Shown here: piece after piece, positions 14,501 through 26,450 of the stretch | Position numbering within the stretch: position 1 is the stretch's first letter | How the letters are laid out: the number at the start of each line of letters is the position of its first letter | Made by a program: the position numbers and the translations under genes | The notes under the pieces: generated by a model | Databases searched by the model: none | What the model was told of the DNA's origin: nothing | What the model saw: the letters and a program-made list of their open reading frames with translations, nothing else | Assembly: GCA_025331565.1 (NCBI GenBank) | Contig: JAFREQ010000034.1 | Coordinates: 4,092,001 to 4,156,000 of the forward strand | Reading direction: 5' to 3' | Length of the DNA: 64,000 bases | DNA from: Holacanthus passer | Lineage: Eukaryota > Chordata > Actinopteri > Pomacanthidae

Positions 14501-17500
14501 GTTTGGCTTCTGCAGTAAATTGAAACTGTGCTTCCTTCAAAAAACTATCTTAAATGCAATCATAGACACCAATTTACACAAAGCTGGACAGTGTATTTAC
14601 ACTCTCACTGAATGCAACGACTACATTTCAAGACTTACAAAGTTAAATACATCACTTGATTTGCTTATTCTAATGTTTACCACAAAGCAAAGCAATATAG
14701 TCCTAGATAAACAAAATGCAAATTATCATGAGGAGGAACGAAACCACAAGGTTTTATGATGTGCAGGTGTTTTTGCTCTTTCAGATCTGAAAACTATAAA
14801 ACATCTGATGGACTTAATAATAGTGACATAATGGAAACTCACAGAGTTGGTTCCTAGGATCTGCAGGCTGGGTTTGTCTGACTCTAGCAGCTTTCGCACC
14901 ATCTTGAGGAAACTCTCCACAAACAGGTTGATGCTCTGACAGTGGCAAGCCATCAGCAGCTGGTCCAGGGCCTCCATGGCTATGCATACATACCTGAAGA
15001 GGAGGGGAAAGAGACACATAAACATCTGGATGGCACCATTAGCCTGTAGGTAAATATAATCTGTGTCTGGATACTATATAAGGATAATATATATTATAAA
15101 TGTCTGACGGCACACAGCAACTGAAATCAAAATGTAATAAGCTCTGCCATACCATCTCTATATACTTGCACATTGAGCACATTTCAGCTGCCAAGTGTAA
15201 ATGTAATCTGTGCAGGCTGTTTGCATTGGCGAGAATCATCACAGTGCGTCTTAGTCATGAGTCATAAAAGACTAAAACTTCTTTGGCACATAAAGTAAGT
15301 ACAGAGTGTACAGAAACATCGCCAGTGACCATACAGCAGTCACGATGTTTTTGTTAAAAACAGACCAGCCTGCCTCGCAGACTACGTCAATACAAATTTT
15401 TCTCAAGATTTTATCTTTTAGGTGTAATACACGAAATGTGCAAACAATATTTGTCAGGCCAAAGACAGCTGAATTTTTTTTTCAAGAGACTATTTTGAAT
15501 GGCGATCGACTGGTGATGCTAACCCGTATCTGTGACGGGCCACATCCCTTGACAATCTCTCAGACAGGTAGGCTCCGATACGGTCGAGCTTCTCTGGAGC
15601 TGACAGGGCATAGAATGTCAGCTTCTCCATGTTGGCCTTCACCAGCCCATCCTATGGGGAGACAGAGGGAGACAGAGAGTAGGAAAACAAGACAGAGAAA
15701 ACAAGAACGTTTTAGGGTCTTATTCACATGGTTTGTTCACTTTCAGGTGAGATGATTTGAGATGTACATGAGGCTGGTGTGTCCACACCAATAATATGTG
15801 TAGTGAAGTGTGTACTCCTCAAAACCAAACTTTAAGAGTAGAACTAGATAACTAAGTTTCACCTCCTTCTTTCCCCCTTGACCTACTTCACTGCTCTTCA
15901 GCCTGGTCAGGGGGAGGAGGGAGCTAAAAACATCTATAGTCCATTGAGACTCCATTTACATTCAAACAGGAGCCAAAACAAGCAGTCACCAAAAGAACAG
16001 AAGGGCAAACACTGTTTTCTTCCTGTTAAATGGTAGGGTTTGATAAGATTGAGACATGAGGACTGGTAGAATCTGTTATACACTCTGCAGTACACTGCAC
16101 ATAGCTATGCAAGTCAAAGAGACTCTAAAAATACTAACTGTTATACACGGACAGAACATCATTCATCATTTACAAAGAAACCTAGCAAGACACTATTTGT
16201 GAAACAGCTTAATCAGACCCAATCTGACGATCCCTTAATGATAACTCGCTCTCCCCCGTATCAAAGAGCTGATTGGTTTAGATGTTAGATCAGTAAGAAA
16301 CAACATTTAAATGAACTTCATTTTGATTATATTAGTCGGATATTGCTCTAAGATTGATTCTATTAGTAGAATAAGTGACTTATCAGAGAAGCTGAAATTA
16401 CAAGTATTTCTTATAGAATGTGTATTATCTATGATAGTTCTTGTCGATACAATATGTTTGAATAGTTTCATTTTATAACTTTGTATTAAATTGGTACTGG
16501 CAGTGACAGGGTGTGAGTGTTTCTGTGACTTCCTCTACAGACTGAAGGTTACTGGAAACTGTCAGTCTTGACTGCAGCTGTTTGTCACTGCCCACTGCTG
16601 TCACCGCCTGCTCGAGGGGCAGTTTATCTCAAACAAGCCTGATGTCTTCCATTAACAAGGCCTATTACCATACATGCTGGAGAGTGCAAGCAGCACTGCT
16701 GGTCAAGTATGTTGCTGAAGTTGAAGCTTCTACTGTAGCTTTGTGTCCACAGCATCAATCGTGCATTTTCACAGCAGATATTTTGACATGTTATAGCAGG
16801 AAACACACAGGTGTAATTAACAACATTAACAATGGTTGCCTCATTCGATTGAAGATTTTCCAGTTCCTTGGTCTTCTTATTGTGCATGCCAGCTCATTAG
16901 CAATGCTTCCTGGAACACCTAAATGAAATGGGGGCCTCATTAATGTTGTGTTTTTCCTGCAAGGACAAGTCAAAATGTCAAAATGCTGTAGAAAACTCCT
17001 CTCCTCAGAGGCTTTGGAGAGGCACAGGTCGACAGCTCTGCTTCGGTCTGCTTCTCTAAAACATCCTGTGGCTGGAATCCATTATCGATCACACAGCCAG
17101 AATATTGCAGCTGGCTATAAAACAACACAGTTGAAAAGCTGATTTCTGGCTTTTGTTCATTAGAGTCAATCATCATAGACTCACAGTGCAGGACTCTGTA
17201 GAGTGTTAACAGAGTAATTCAAGAAATGTCTGAGAGACTGTTTATAGTCTCTTCCCTGCCAATCCATTCGTAACCAGTCCAGTTTAAACTAGTAATTTAA
17301 TTTAGTAAATATTGTGAGGAGATTTTGTGCATGCATGAGACACACATACACACAGAAAAAACATATTTAAGCACCTTACCACTAATTATATGTGAGAAAC
17401 ACTGAAATACAGTAAACATGTCCACACAGTGTGACACAATTTGAGTAAATGTTGTCAGAAGCCTTCATTATTCCCAAGCTGCTGGGATACAGTTAGTTAC

Positions 17501-19745
17501 AGTCATAGCAGCTTGGAGCCAAACTTAGAAGCCATTTTTGAGACTACAATGAGCAGGTGCACCTGAACACACACACCAAACAGGGAAATGAGGTCTGTGT
17601 GTACTAGTATGGCCCGTGTATTGCAGTTTTGGCCACAGATCCAATAGGTAAAGTGGGTTACTGCAGTAGCACAGAGACACTCATGAAAAGTTTCTTCTGC
17701 AACAAATCAGCTCCTTCTTCTCCAAATTTAATTCTCTTTATGAGTCATCTGTATCAGATCTCTGTTCGAGAAATCCGAGAACAGAAGCAAAGATGGGGTC
17801 TGTGGTTTGATACCGACAGCTTTGAAGAAGATAGTTAGGTATGGAGGCGGTTCTCATCACATCTACCTCACTCTTCCCAAGTCTAAGACAATATCATAAC
17901 ATGGTGTTTATATTTGCCTACCAAGGGACTGCAAATGGAAAGTTTCCAGCTAAATCTGGTACAGCAGATTTTTTCTCACAATTTCTTCTCACATTTTTGA
18001 AATATGTGTTCTGTTTCGCACTGTTCTTGTATAAATTAAACTTATTAACCAAGTTGTTTATATAACAATTACCTTACCAATAATGGACCAAATGCATCAG
18101 AAAGATACAGACAATTTCTATATAAAATCATACAGAAGAGAGGGGAATAGTTACCAACTTCAGACAAGAAGCATAACTGTTTGGGTTAGGAAAGTCATGG
18201 CTAAATCAATAGAATGTGTCACTTGAGCTTCTTACCTCTGGGTCTTCTGGGAAGATGTTGTCTACCAGTCTCTTGTACCGGGGCCTGAGTGCCCCGCAAC
18301 AGCCACAAACCCCTGAAGAAGACAAGAGACAAGGAGGGAGGAAAAAAACAAAAGAGAGAGAGGGTTAATTAGACTGGTGCAGTGTGACTGAGGGAAAATG
18401 CAATAAAAACAAGGAGAATGAAAAACAAGTAAACATGTATTCTTTTCTAGCACTACTTGTCTTTGTTCTGCGTACATGAAAAACACAGTGCCTATGTAAG
18501 AAGGTATGTCTTAAATCAGCCACTTGTTTCAAAGGTAAGTTTAGAGACACTACACAATGTAGCTGGGTTAAAATGGCTGTACAGTTAATAGAAGTTTTGG
18601 TACTGATTACTCATTCAGTGACCACTGGGACACTAATAAATCAACAACTTGTGATATACAGTCATTCTAAGGCAGCAACGTGAAATGACACATCAACAAT
18701 ATACTGTATCACCCCAGAGATAGTGGTGGAAAATGAAGGAGGACAGATTATGCATTTGGGATTTTCCCTTTCCTTTAGTTTTTATATAGTTTTTTAGTGC
18801 ATGTAAAAGGTCTGAAAAGTTATAAAGCCACAGTCCACACCAAAGGGAGTTCCTGTCTCCCACCGAAAATACTGTTCCTGAACTGCCAGAAATGTCTCTG
18901 TTATAGTCCAGCATCTGAGAATATCAAGACCCAGTGGATTAACTTTATTTTGACAGAAATGTACCCACAACAACTAGACAACTCTTGGTCTGCTGTTGTT
19001 ATCAACGAGGACCAGTACAAGAGGAAGAGCTAAGCAAGGGAGCTGCTCTGTTGTTGGCTGCACAGACCAGCACAAATCGCTACATCATCCCACAGCTTCA
19101 GAGGACAGAAGAGCTGACTGGATAAAGTTGTTTTGTGATGGAAATGTGACAGGAATGTCCCCACAACGACTGAATTGTGAATTCTAATCCCCAAAATAAA
19201 ATTCTGAAACTAAAAGTGAGCATAATACGGCCTCTTTAAGTGCTAAACAGTGAGTCATAAAAAAATTAATGTGTAGCTGTAACAACTGTCAAATTAATTT
19301 GTCAGCAAGGAAAACACACCTGCAGTGCAAATAATGATGATGGGTAAGCTAAACATACATAAATCTAAACTTAAATTTATTACTGTAGGTGCAGTGGTCA
19401 ATCCTGCTGTGGAGAATTTACTAGGGAGGGAGACAGACTAGCACAGATCCTCAATAACTTCCATTGAACCAGAGCAAAAAAACATAGAAAGCATTGCAAA
19501 AAACTGCATATTCAAATACCCTGCAAGAATACCAAAGTTGCCAAATGTTGAATTAAAATCAATAATTCCAGTGCTGGTGTGATGCCATCATTCAAACCGC
19601 CAAGTCCAAGATTAAAAACATGAAGACATGTTCATCTTCTGGTAAACAGAAGCTTGGCTAAGCGAAGGTAATTCTGCGCAAAGAGCAAAGCCAGATATGG
19701 AAAGAATGTGGTCAGAAGACAATTACAGTCACAACAATGTTGCTC

Positions 19746-19789
<44 letters not shown>

Positions 19790-22700
19790 AATATCAAGAT
19801 AGCCTTGAAGAGAAAGGTGCAACACACTGAACAGTGATTTTTCTGACTTTGCATTGAGGAGAAAGCAGGCAGCAAAGAGAGCTGGATTCTGATTGGTTGA
19901 GTGAATTCAGCAGTGGTGAGTCATAAGGGGACTCTGGGAGACTGAAGAAATGGGGGGGAAAGGGATAAACTCCAAAAACCCAAAATGAACAATTGAACCC
20001 TTCATACAGCTGTGCATAAGAATGTTTGCCTTCCTGTTTACGTCAAACAAGTATATATGAGTTTAGGGGTCATGAAAGCTAATAAAAAAAGCAGGTCATT
20101 GTGGTGTCAGCAATGCCGTAAAGTATAATGAAGGATTTGAGCCTGACACTTCAACACAAGTCACATAAAAGCGAAACAATCTGCAAAGAAACAGCTTTTC
20201 TTCTTTCCTTCCTTTCTCCCTCTTAACGTCATTTTCCTTCCTTCTATTCTCCCAAAGGAAAAATGTTTCATTATTCATTATTTACTGTTATACAGACTAA
20301 AGCTTTTTTTTTTTTTTTTGCTGATCTGGCACTAAAACCCCATTCTGAGAGCACACTGACCAGACATTAACTAGATTACCAGTTGCCCAAATTGCAACCC
20401 TCTACCTCACAGCAAGCTCTATCCAACATATGGTAGATTCTTCCTGACAACAAGAAGGCACACTTTATCTTTTTAATGCACCACCAGACACATATAGGAG
20501 CTCTTTAACCAACTACAGAAACAGCCAGCGATAAGATTTATACCTTGTGATGAACACCGTCTCAGCCTCCTACAGGGACTAAACTGCCCAAACCAGCTGT
20601 CAACTAGTGCTACACCTGCTACAAATCACAAAATCCTTTTTCTCAATACAAAATGCAACCAACTGGACACATTTCACACAGACGATGGAGGCAATCAGCT
20701 GCCACGTGCCTGACTCATAAATGCAAATGGGCAAGATGAGCCCGGGTATAAAACCACATCGAAAAACAACCACACACAACAACACAGTTTCCTGCGCAAT
20801 ACAGTCGATTTCCCGGTAATACACAACCACAATAAACACAGACCACTTGAAATAAAGTAAGGATGAAGTACAAACACCCACACAGTACAAAGACCCCACA
20901 CAAAACACTTTGCTGCAATTAACAATTATTTTCATTATCGATTAATCTGCCAACAACTCCCTTGAATCAATTAATTATTCAGTCTATAAAATGTCTGAAA
21001 ATATTAAAAATGCCCATTAAACCTTCCTAGAGCTCAAGGTGTCTTGTTGTTTTATCCAAACCAACCAAAACTTACAGATATTCACTTGAATATCACACAC
21101 AAACCAAAGCTGCAAATCCTCACATTTGAGAAGCTGGTACCAGCAATTTTTTGCAGCATTTTGCTTGAAAAATGTCTTTGATAATCGATTTCTGTCAATC
21201 TTTCACTAATCTTTTCAGCTCTATATTATATTGCCTGAATGTCATGTCCACCTATTTCCCTGTTTGATATTTTGTATGAATGTGACTGTAGCTCCATTAA
21301 GTAAACTTGATTAAAATGAGGAATCGCGTGCTTAAGCTTAATATTTTGGTTCATTCCCAACATGCCATTTGGGATTCAGTGTCTTGTCCAAGGACACTTC
21401 AACATGTGGACAGGAGGAGCTAGGGACTGAACCACCAGCCCTGTGATTAGTGGGCGACCTGCTCTACCTACCTGAGCCACAGGCACTCCCTCATCTAGGC
21501 CACGTTCCTACATTCACGAGCCTTTCCGTTATGTTATCAGTGACCTGCACCTGGGAGGAGGGCAGTCAGCACAGGCGGGACGTCCTTGAAAAGCTTTTAA
21601 TAGAGTGAATGGCATCTTTAGTGTTTTGAGCTCTTAAAAGTCTGTCTGTTCTCTAAAAGTTCTCCTGAAGCCCACAGCAGGAGCTCAGGCTTATCTCTGA
21701 GAGCTGGGTGTCTATTCATAGTGCTTCTCCTCTCTACTCCATCACTTCAAACACTAATGAGGCCTCTGCACCCCACCCACCCTCTCTTCCTCCCTCCCTC
21801 TGTCCCTTCCTCCTGCACCCGCCCAACCTCCCCCTATCACCACCCTCTCTCATCGTCGCTGCATTGGCCCGGGGCCTGAGTGTAGGAGTCGTCGATGAAT
21901 TAATGAAAATGCAGCAGGTCCCAAGTGTAGATAGGAAAGGGTGGAGGACAAAGAGCAACAGAGACACAGGCAGCGAAAGAGAAAAGAGACAGAGATGGAC
22001 GTGTAATGGGGGAGGTGGATTGTGATGCACTGAATGAGTCACAGATTAGTGCTACTTATTGCATCTTCTCTGTCCAGTGCAAATCTGTCCTGTCCTCTCT
22101 GTCAGCAGTAGAGGGGAGGGATTTTTTGGAAGGAGCAGAGAGACATAACATAGGAAAAGCTTTTGTTTTGTTTTTACAAGGAAAACTTCAGTAGTGCTAT
22201 TGTGCAAAAAATCTACAATAATTATTTACAGCTCAGTGGGTGTAGTAATTTACATATTTTTCCATACTCCTGTGGTGAACTGTAGGTATCTGCATTTTCT
22301 ATAACATTTGGTTGTAAGCAAGTTCTTTTCATAGGTAAATGTTTTTTCAGTTTGTTGTGTGAAAGTTGCTGCTGTTGGTTTTAGGCCAGCTGATTCCAAT
22401 ACATGCAGTGTTAATGAGGATTTGACTACACATCTGAACAGTTTTTTAAGACAAAAGATACTGGACAAGACAAGACTTTCAGAAGCTTGATGAAAAGTAG
22501 TTGATGTGTTGAGGTAGCTGGAAGTGGTACATATTGGACATTACAATAATAAATGTTACAGGACTGCAACTAGTGATTTTTTTTCCTGATCAACTGATCC
22601 AACAGTTGTTGTTTTTGTTTGATTAACTGATTAAGTGACAGACACTCATTAATTTCCAAGACCTCGAGAGGACGTCTTCAAATTGCTTGTTCCAAAACCC

Positions 22701-25700
22701 AGTGACATTCAGTTTAAATTATATGAAAAGGAGAAAAGCAGCAAATTTTTGCTTAAAATTGTGTTGACAAAATTGAATCAATTTAGTTTGTAAACTCTAA
22801 AATGTACCTGCCATGATTTGAAACATTACATATTCTGCTTCCAATGTGCTTATGACTTAAATGTGCAACAACACCATGTTTCTATTGGAAATTACTGCAG
22901 CTGCTTCACTGCCACTCCAAGACAATACTGCATAGTTTGTGTAAAAATACAGAGTTGTTTCATGTTTCTGGTGTTGGTAATGGTGGGTTAGTGTGGAAAA
23001 AGCTATGAGAGAGGTGGGTGGACAAGAATTTGGATGACAGCGGTGAAAAAGCACACATAGGGGGTCTCACGACATCCGCCCACTCTGTATGGCAAGCTGA
23101 CAACACATTTAGGGGCTGGACACCCGGAGCTCCTCCGCGTCTCCACATACACTGACACATAAGCCCACACACGAACATGCTTGCGCACACACCGAGGAGG
23201 ACAACCAGGAACAATGAATTACTGGTTGTTGTTAGACGGAACAAGACAAGAGAGAAGGCATCTCTGCAGCCTGGTGCACCAGAGTTTGGGAACTTAAGCC
23301 TGTTCCCTTACCTGTTTTACTGAATGGATGCTAAGCAACACACACATGCAGAATGAATTTACATGTGCATTTGTGTACACATGTGAGGGGTCTCCACCCC
23401 TCAAATTACCACAGAGAGGAGGCAGCCAATCACAATACTATTTTTATCCCCCTAACAATGGGCTGGTACATTAACAGATTACACTCTCCATTTCCCCCAG
23501 GATGTCAGCTTAACGTTTCCACTTTAGGGTGAGAGAGGGAGAGATAGCGAGAGGGGAGAAAAAAAATTGTGTGCTGAAGTGAGAAAAATAGGGGCAAACA
23601 AAATAATACACAGCTCTGACAGACATGTTCATGCATGATAATACCAAAAAAAAAAGTAATCTGCACACTTGCACAAGCATGGCCAAGTGTTAATAGGAGC
23701 ACTGCTCTGTGGGCCGCACATGTCAGCAGTGGACATTTGCACACCACAAGCAAAACATGTTCTGCATTAACATCTGAGACAAAGGGAATTTATCTATAGG
23801 AATATAATAGACAAACTCATTACAAAAACACACACACACAAGGTAGTGTGTGAAGTAGCCCAGCGCATCTTGCAGTGTCAAATCTGCACCTGCTGTCCCA
23901 AAGCCTCTCTGTTGTTCCCAAAGTCACGTGGCTGACAAGAGAGGGTAAATATAGTCCTGATGCCCTGCAAGGAGAATATTAAACACACTCTGGATCTGTG
24001 TGTGCCTGTGTGTGCATATTTGCGCAGTTGAGAAAGAGACAGAACCATCAATACACATTTAGACCTCACCTTCACCTGGGGTCATGCAGAGCACTGGTTT
24101 TACAGGCCCCACTCACAGGCACATATACAAACACAGAGAAGCAAACAGTTTACACTCTGTTGCTATACACACATATACCTCTGCAAAATACATGACACTT
24201 CTGATGATGGTTACAAAGCATGCTGCCCTTCAGGGGTGTTCTTACATAAGAGGGAAAGGGGGGAGACAGACCAAGTACTGCTATTTTTACATCAGCAAAC
24301 AAGGAAGGACAAATCATTCTTAAACAGTGGATTCACACAGTGAAATGCAAGCGCACAGCCGAATCTACAAACACGCAGCGAGGACAAGACAAGAGGCGAG
24401 GAGAGTGTAAGCAAATAATGAATAATGAGCAATGCTGATTCAACGGCCAACCAATATGCACATGAGCTTGCCGCTCAATGAGCTGAGGAGAGGTGGTGAG
24501 TGTACTGGAGAAGAGGCTGATAGCATTACAGAAAGCGTGACTAAGAGTAAGAAATGTGAATTTCTGCCACTAAGTCATGCAGAAAATGAGAGCTATTCAA
24601 ATTCATTGCATATATAACAACATGAATCTATCCCTCCGCTCTGTTTGTCGTGATGAGCCCTACCTACGAGAATCTATCTTGAGGCTATTGACATGCATAC
24701 ACACTGTGCACACACCTTGCAGAGGCACATCATATACATTTTTTTCCAGCCATGAATCCATGTGCACTAACCCAGATTCAAAGCAAACATTTGATCCAGT
24801 GTGGGTGGCAGCGAACACGGTTGGTATAATGCGACCAACATACTGAGGAACAGACCCAGCTGCCTCCAAATCCTTGTGACACAAGACTGATCCGACACGC
24901 CATGAATCACAGTCAAACAGGCGCAGGAACTGGGCTATGAGGGATTCAAGCTCAGAGCACCATTTCCATACAGTAGCCCACCACAGCATCAGCACTGCAC
25001 GGCAAAGTCTAACCTAGCTGCCTAACTTGATCTTTCAGTGTGTTGATAATTCATTAGCCTACAAATTTCCATCAATAGTCTGCAAACTCAAAGCAAAGCT
25101 GACTACATTTTTAATTAGTGCTAATCAATGAGCCATATATCAACATGTCCCACTAACACCAGAGCTACAGTCAACAATAACACCAAGGGCATTTTCTCAT
25201 GTTGTGAACATTTCACAGAAAAGTATCCTAAATATTAACTTTTAAAAGCACATATATTACTTTTTCTGTCTTCAGGGATGCATGAATTTATCATGTGCTG
25301 CCTAAAATACTGAGGAACCATGAAAACCAGGGCAAGAAAATTAAACATCTGTACAGTGAGCTTCATAAACATCTCACAGACAACAACAGTTAGCTGAATA
25401 TGTTGCAAGCGCTGCGATCACAATCATCAAATACAACAGCAGGAAACAATTAGTAAAAAGTAAGTAAGCTAAAATAATTACCAATAATAAACATCTTCAA
25501 AGCGGTGTCTCCTTGCAAGCCAACACTGTAATTTAATAGAGTGGTTTCCTCACAAGAGTCCAAGTTCCCATAATGTGTTTATGGGAGACCATACTCTCTA
25601 TTGACAGTCACAACCTATGACAAAAAATATAAGAGGAAATGTGTTTGCAGAATGTAGGAAAACTGGCTTAACGTTGGATGCTTCACATAACTCACATGCT

Positions 25701-25764
25701 TACACAGCCTGGAAAACATACACAAATACACAATGGAGGAGTGATTGTTATTCTTACCGTACAT
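2510..25764 (-). CDS. efr3b: EFR3B, plasma-membrane scaffold for PI4KA (complete, 23 coding exons)
   Basis: EFR3 proteins anchor PI 4-kinase IIIalpha, through TTC7 and FAM126, at the plasma membrane to supply PI4P. Exons in transcript order: 25758-25764, 18236-18312, 15524-15651, 14843-14993, 12610-12731, 12110-12259, 9688-9822, 7931-8009, 7316-7451, 6963-7124, 6605-6716, 6344-6395, 5245-5417, 5038-5113, 4762-4923, 4305-4436, 4144-4211, 3887-4014, 3312-3403, 3113-3161, 2881-2987, 2736-2785, 2510-2615. They sum to 2454 nt (817 aa plus stop) with every junction in phase. The N-terminus MYGVCGCCGALRPRYKRLV carries the Cys cluster expected to be palmitoylated; the C-terminus is YEMKFPDLCVY. Paralogue-specific stretches (SRSPSPLQ, GSFANTLPTYQRSEV, HYNTER-region equivalent GGSGYNTERL) fit EFR3B better than EFR3A. 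The start is chosen by homology: the first exon holds only ATG TAC G before a GTAAGA donor. The body should form alpha-helical HEAT/ARM-like repeats. Exons 14 and 16 have weak donors (GTTTTG, GTCTGG). Confidence 0.95.
3565..3715. repeat. Degenerate SINE-like fragment in efr3b intron
   Basis: The stretch around 3648-3700 (gtgtccctcgaccaaacact followed by a cagctcctgggg block) resembles the 'gtgtccctgagcaa..cact' body of common teleost SINE-like repeats. It sits in the intron between exons 18 and 19 and matches no EFR3 exon. Recognised by eye only. Confidence 0.35.
9823..12109 (-). other. efr3b intron 6, no gene seen
   Basis: Purine-rich and pyrimidine-rich tracts occur at 9840-9950 and 11230-11470. 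No exon-like block with a conserved frame was found on either strand. Confidence 0.6.
18840..19187 (+). pseudogene. THAP-like zinc-finger relic(s), transposon-derived fragment
   Basis: Frame +18996 reads GSCSVVGCTDQHKSLHH, then SEDRRADWIKLF. This resembles the start of a THAP domain: Cys-x4-Cys, then a conserved Trp about 25 residues later. Such domains occur in transposase-derived fish gene families. About 150 bp upstream, in frame with 18797, a similar block reads NCQKCLCYSPASENIKTQWI followed by NFIL and PQQL, as if a second diverged copy. Both frames stop quickly, no downstream CxxH or DDE domain is visible, and the piece lies in efr3b intron 1. A dead repeat fragment is the likeliest reading. 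Confidence 0.4.
19747..19797. repeat. (AC)n microsatellite, about 25 units
   Basis: Uninterrupted AC dinucleotide run in efr3b intron 1. Likely length-polymorphic. Confidence 0.97.
20913..21222 (+). repeat. Short TIR-type interspersed repeat, copy 1
   Basis: It begins gctgcaattaacaattattt followed by cattatcgattaatctgcc and ends near gataatcgatttc...cttttcagctc. The two ends are imperfect inverted complements (gctg-aa-at...tcgattaatc). The interior carries the 'tataaaatgtctgaaaatat' and 'tcacatttgagaagctgg' blocks of a very common teleost non-autonomous repeat. It has no coding potential. Confidence 0.6.
21340..21486 (-). repeat. tRNA-derived SINE
   Basis: On the minus strand it reads TGTGGCTCAGGTAGGTAGAG (A-box-like, TGGCnCAGGTnGG) and then about 30 bp later GTGGTTCAGTCCC (B-box-like, GGTTCRANNCC). 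These mark a Pol III tRNA-like head. The body 'aagtgtccttggacaagaca' follows, as in a common teleost SINE. The B box has drifted, so activity is unlikely. Confidence 0.65.
22562..22800 (+). repeat. Short TIR-type interspersed repeat, copy 2 (diverged)
   Basis: It starts gactgcaactagtgatt, followed by gatcaactgatccaacagtt, and has the same block order as the copy 1.6 kb to its left (a gattaactgatt stretch, then 'ttaaattatatgaaaagga'). It is more decayed and in the same orientation. It lies in efr3b intron 1. Confidence 0.45.
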
Positions 25765-26450
25765 CGATCGTGATTTTGGAGTCGCTCACTACAGAAGCTC
25801 GTGTTTCCTTAATGCAGCTCCAGTCGCTCATACAGACACACTGCTGTGCCAAGAGGCACTGAAAACGAACAAACACGCATACACACACACACTCTCTGGG
25901 ATAAATGCCTGCACGTGTGCTTGGAGCTAAAATGCGCACCGTGATTGGTGCAGAGCCTGGCTCGATGCAATGAATTACACACTCTCTCCCTGCCGTGCAG
26001 ACACGCACGCACGCACACACAAAGGCATACACACACGTGCACAAAAGGGGGCTGAAAGGCAACGTCAGAGAGAAGCGTGCCGTGATGACCTTGGATTTTC
26101 CCCGTTTGTCTTCTGCAACAGCGCTCCGTCTAAAGGCGGTAGTGCAGATTTCACATGTAGGCGCACATACAAACACACCCACCTCACTTATAGTCATTTC
26201 TCTCAGTTGCAGAGAAAGAAAGAGATAAAGGGGGGGAGTCAGAGAGAATAAGAGAGAATTGTACACCACAGGGATAGAAAGGAAGAAGACCTCCCACCCA
26301 CGCAATCTCCTTTTCTCCCTCTCTCCACCCCCTGTCAGCATCACTCTTTCCCTCCTCTCCGTCATTAATCTTCCCATGCCTCCTTCTTTACTTACTTTTA
26401 GTTTTCCTTCTATGCTTATGCAACTTTCTACCACATTTCCTTCCATTTTC
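25765..26450 (-). promoter_or_regulatory. efr3b: Candidate 5' UTR/promoter of efr3b
   Basis: This lies directly upstream of the MYG start codon and has scattered CpGs (acgcacgcacgc near 26000, cgtgccgtgatg near 26075). A long open frame on the minus strand here continues past the donor and is low-complexity (cysteine- and valine-rich from CA/TG runs), so I read it as non-coding. No TATA element is convincing, and the start site could lie further upstream (see 28.0 and 29.0-29.6 kb). Confidence 0.35.

Larger units (their letters stand above)
18313..25757 (-). other. efr3b intron 1 (7.4 kb), no further gene seen
   Basis: It contains the THAP-like relic, the AC run, the two TIR-type repeats and the SINE listed separately. 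A poly-T run lies at 20306-20320 and purine/pyrimidine-skewed stretches near 21780-21850. The remaining short frames carry no recognisable domain and no set of linked splice sites. Confidence 0.7.

Noticed and set aside
19741..19800. CRISPR-like regular repetition
   Set aside because: A plain dinucleotide microsatellite with no spacers; the genome is eukaryotic.
2510..25764. Assignment of the EFR3 gene to EFR3A, expected beside ADCY8
   Set aside because: MYGVCGCCGALRP, SRSPSPLQ, GSFANTLPTYQRSEV and the 817-residue length fit EFR3B.
25765..26446. 230-codon minus-strand open frame upstream of efr3b exon 1
   Set aside because: Its composition is driven by CA/TG and GA runs (Cys-Val rich), it has no recognisable domain, and the real EFR3B start lies in another frame.
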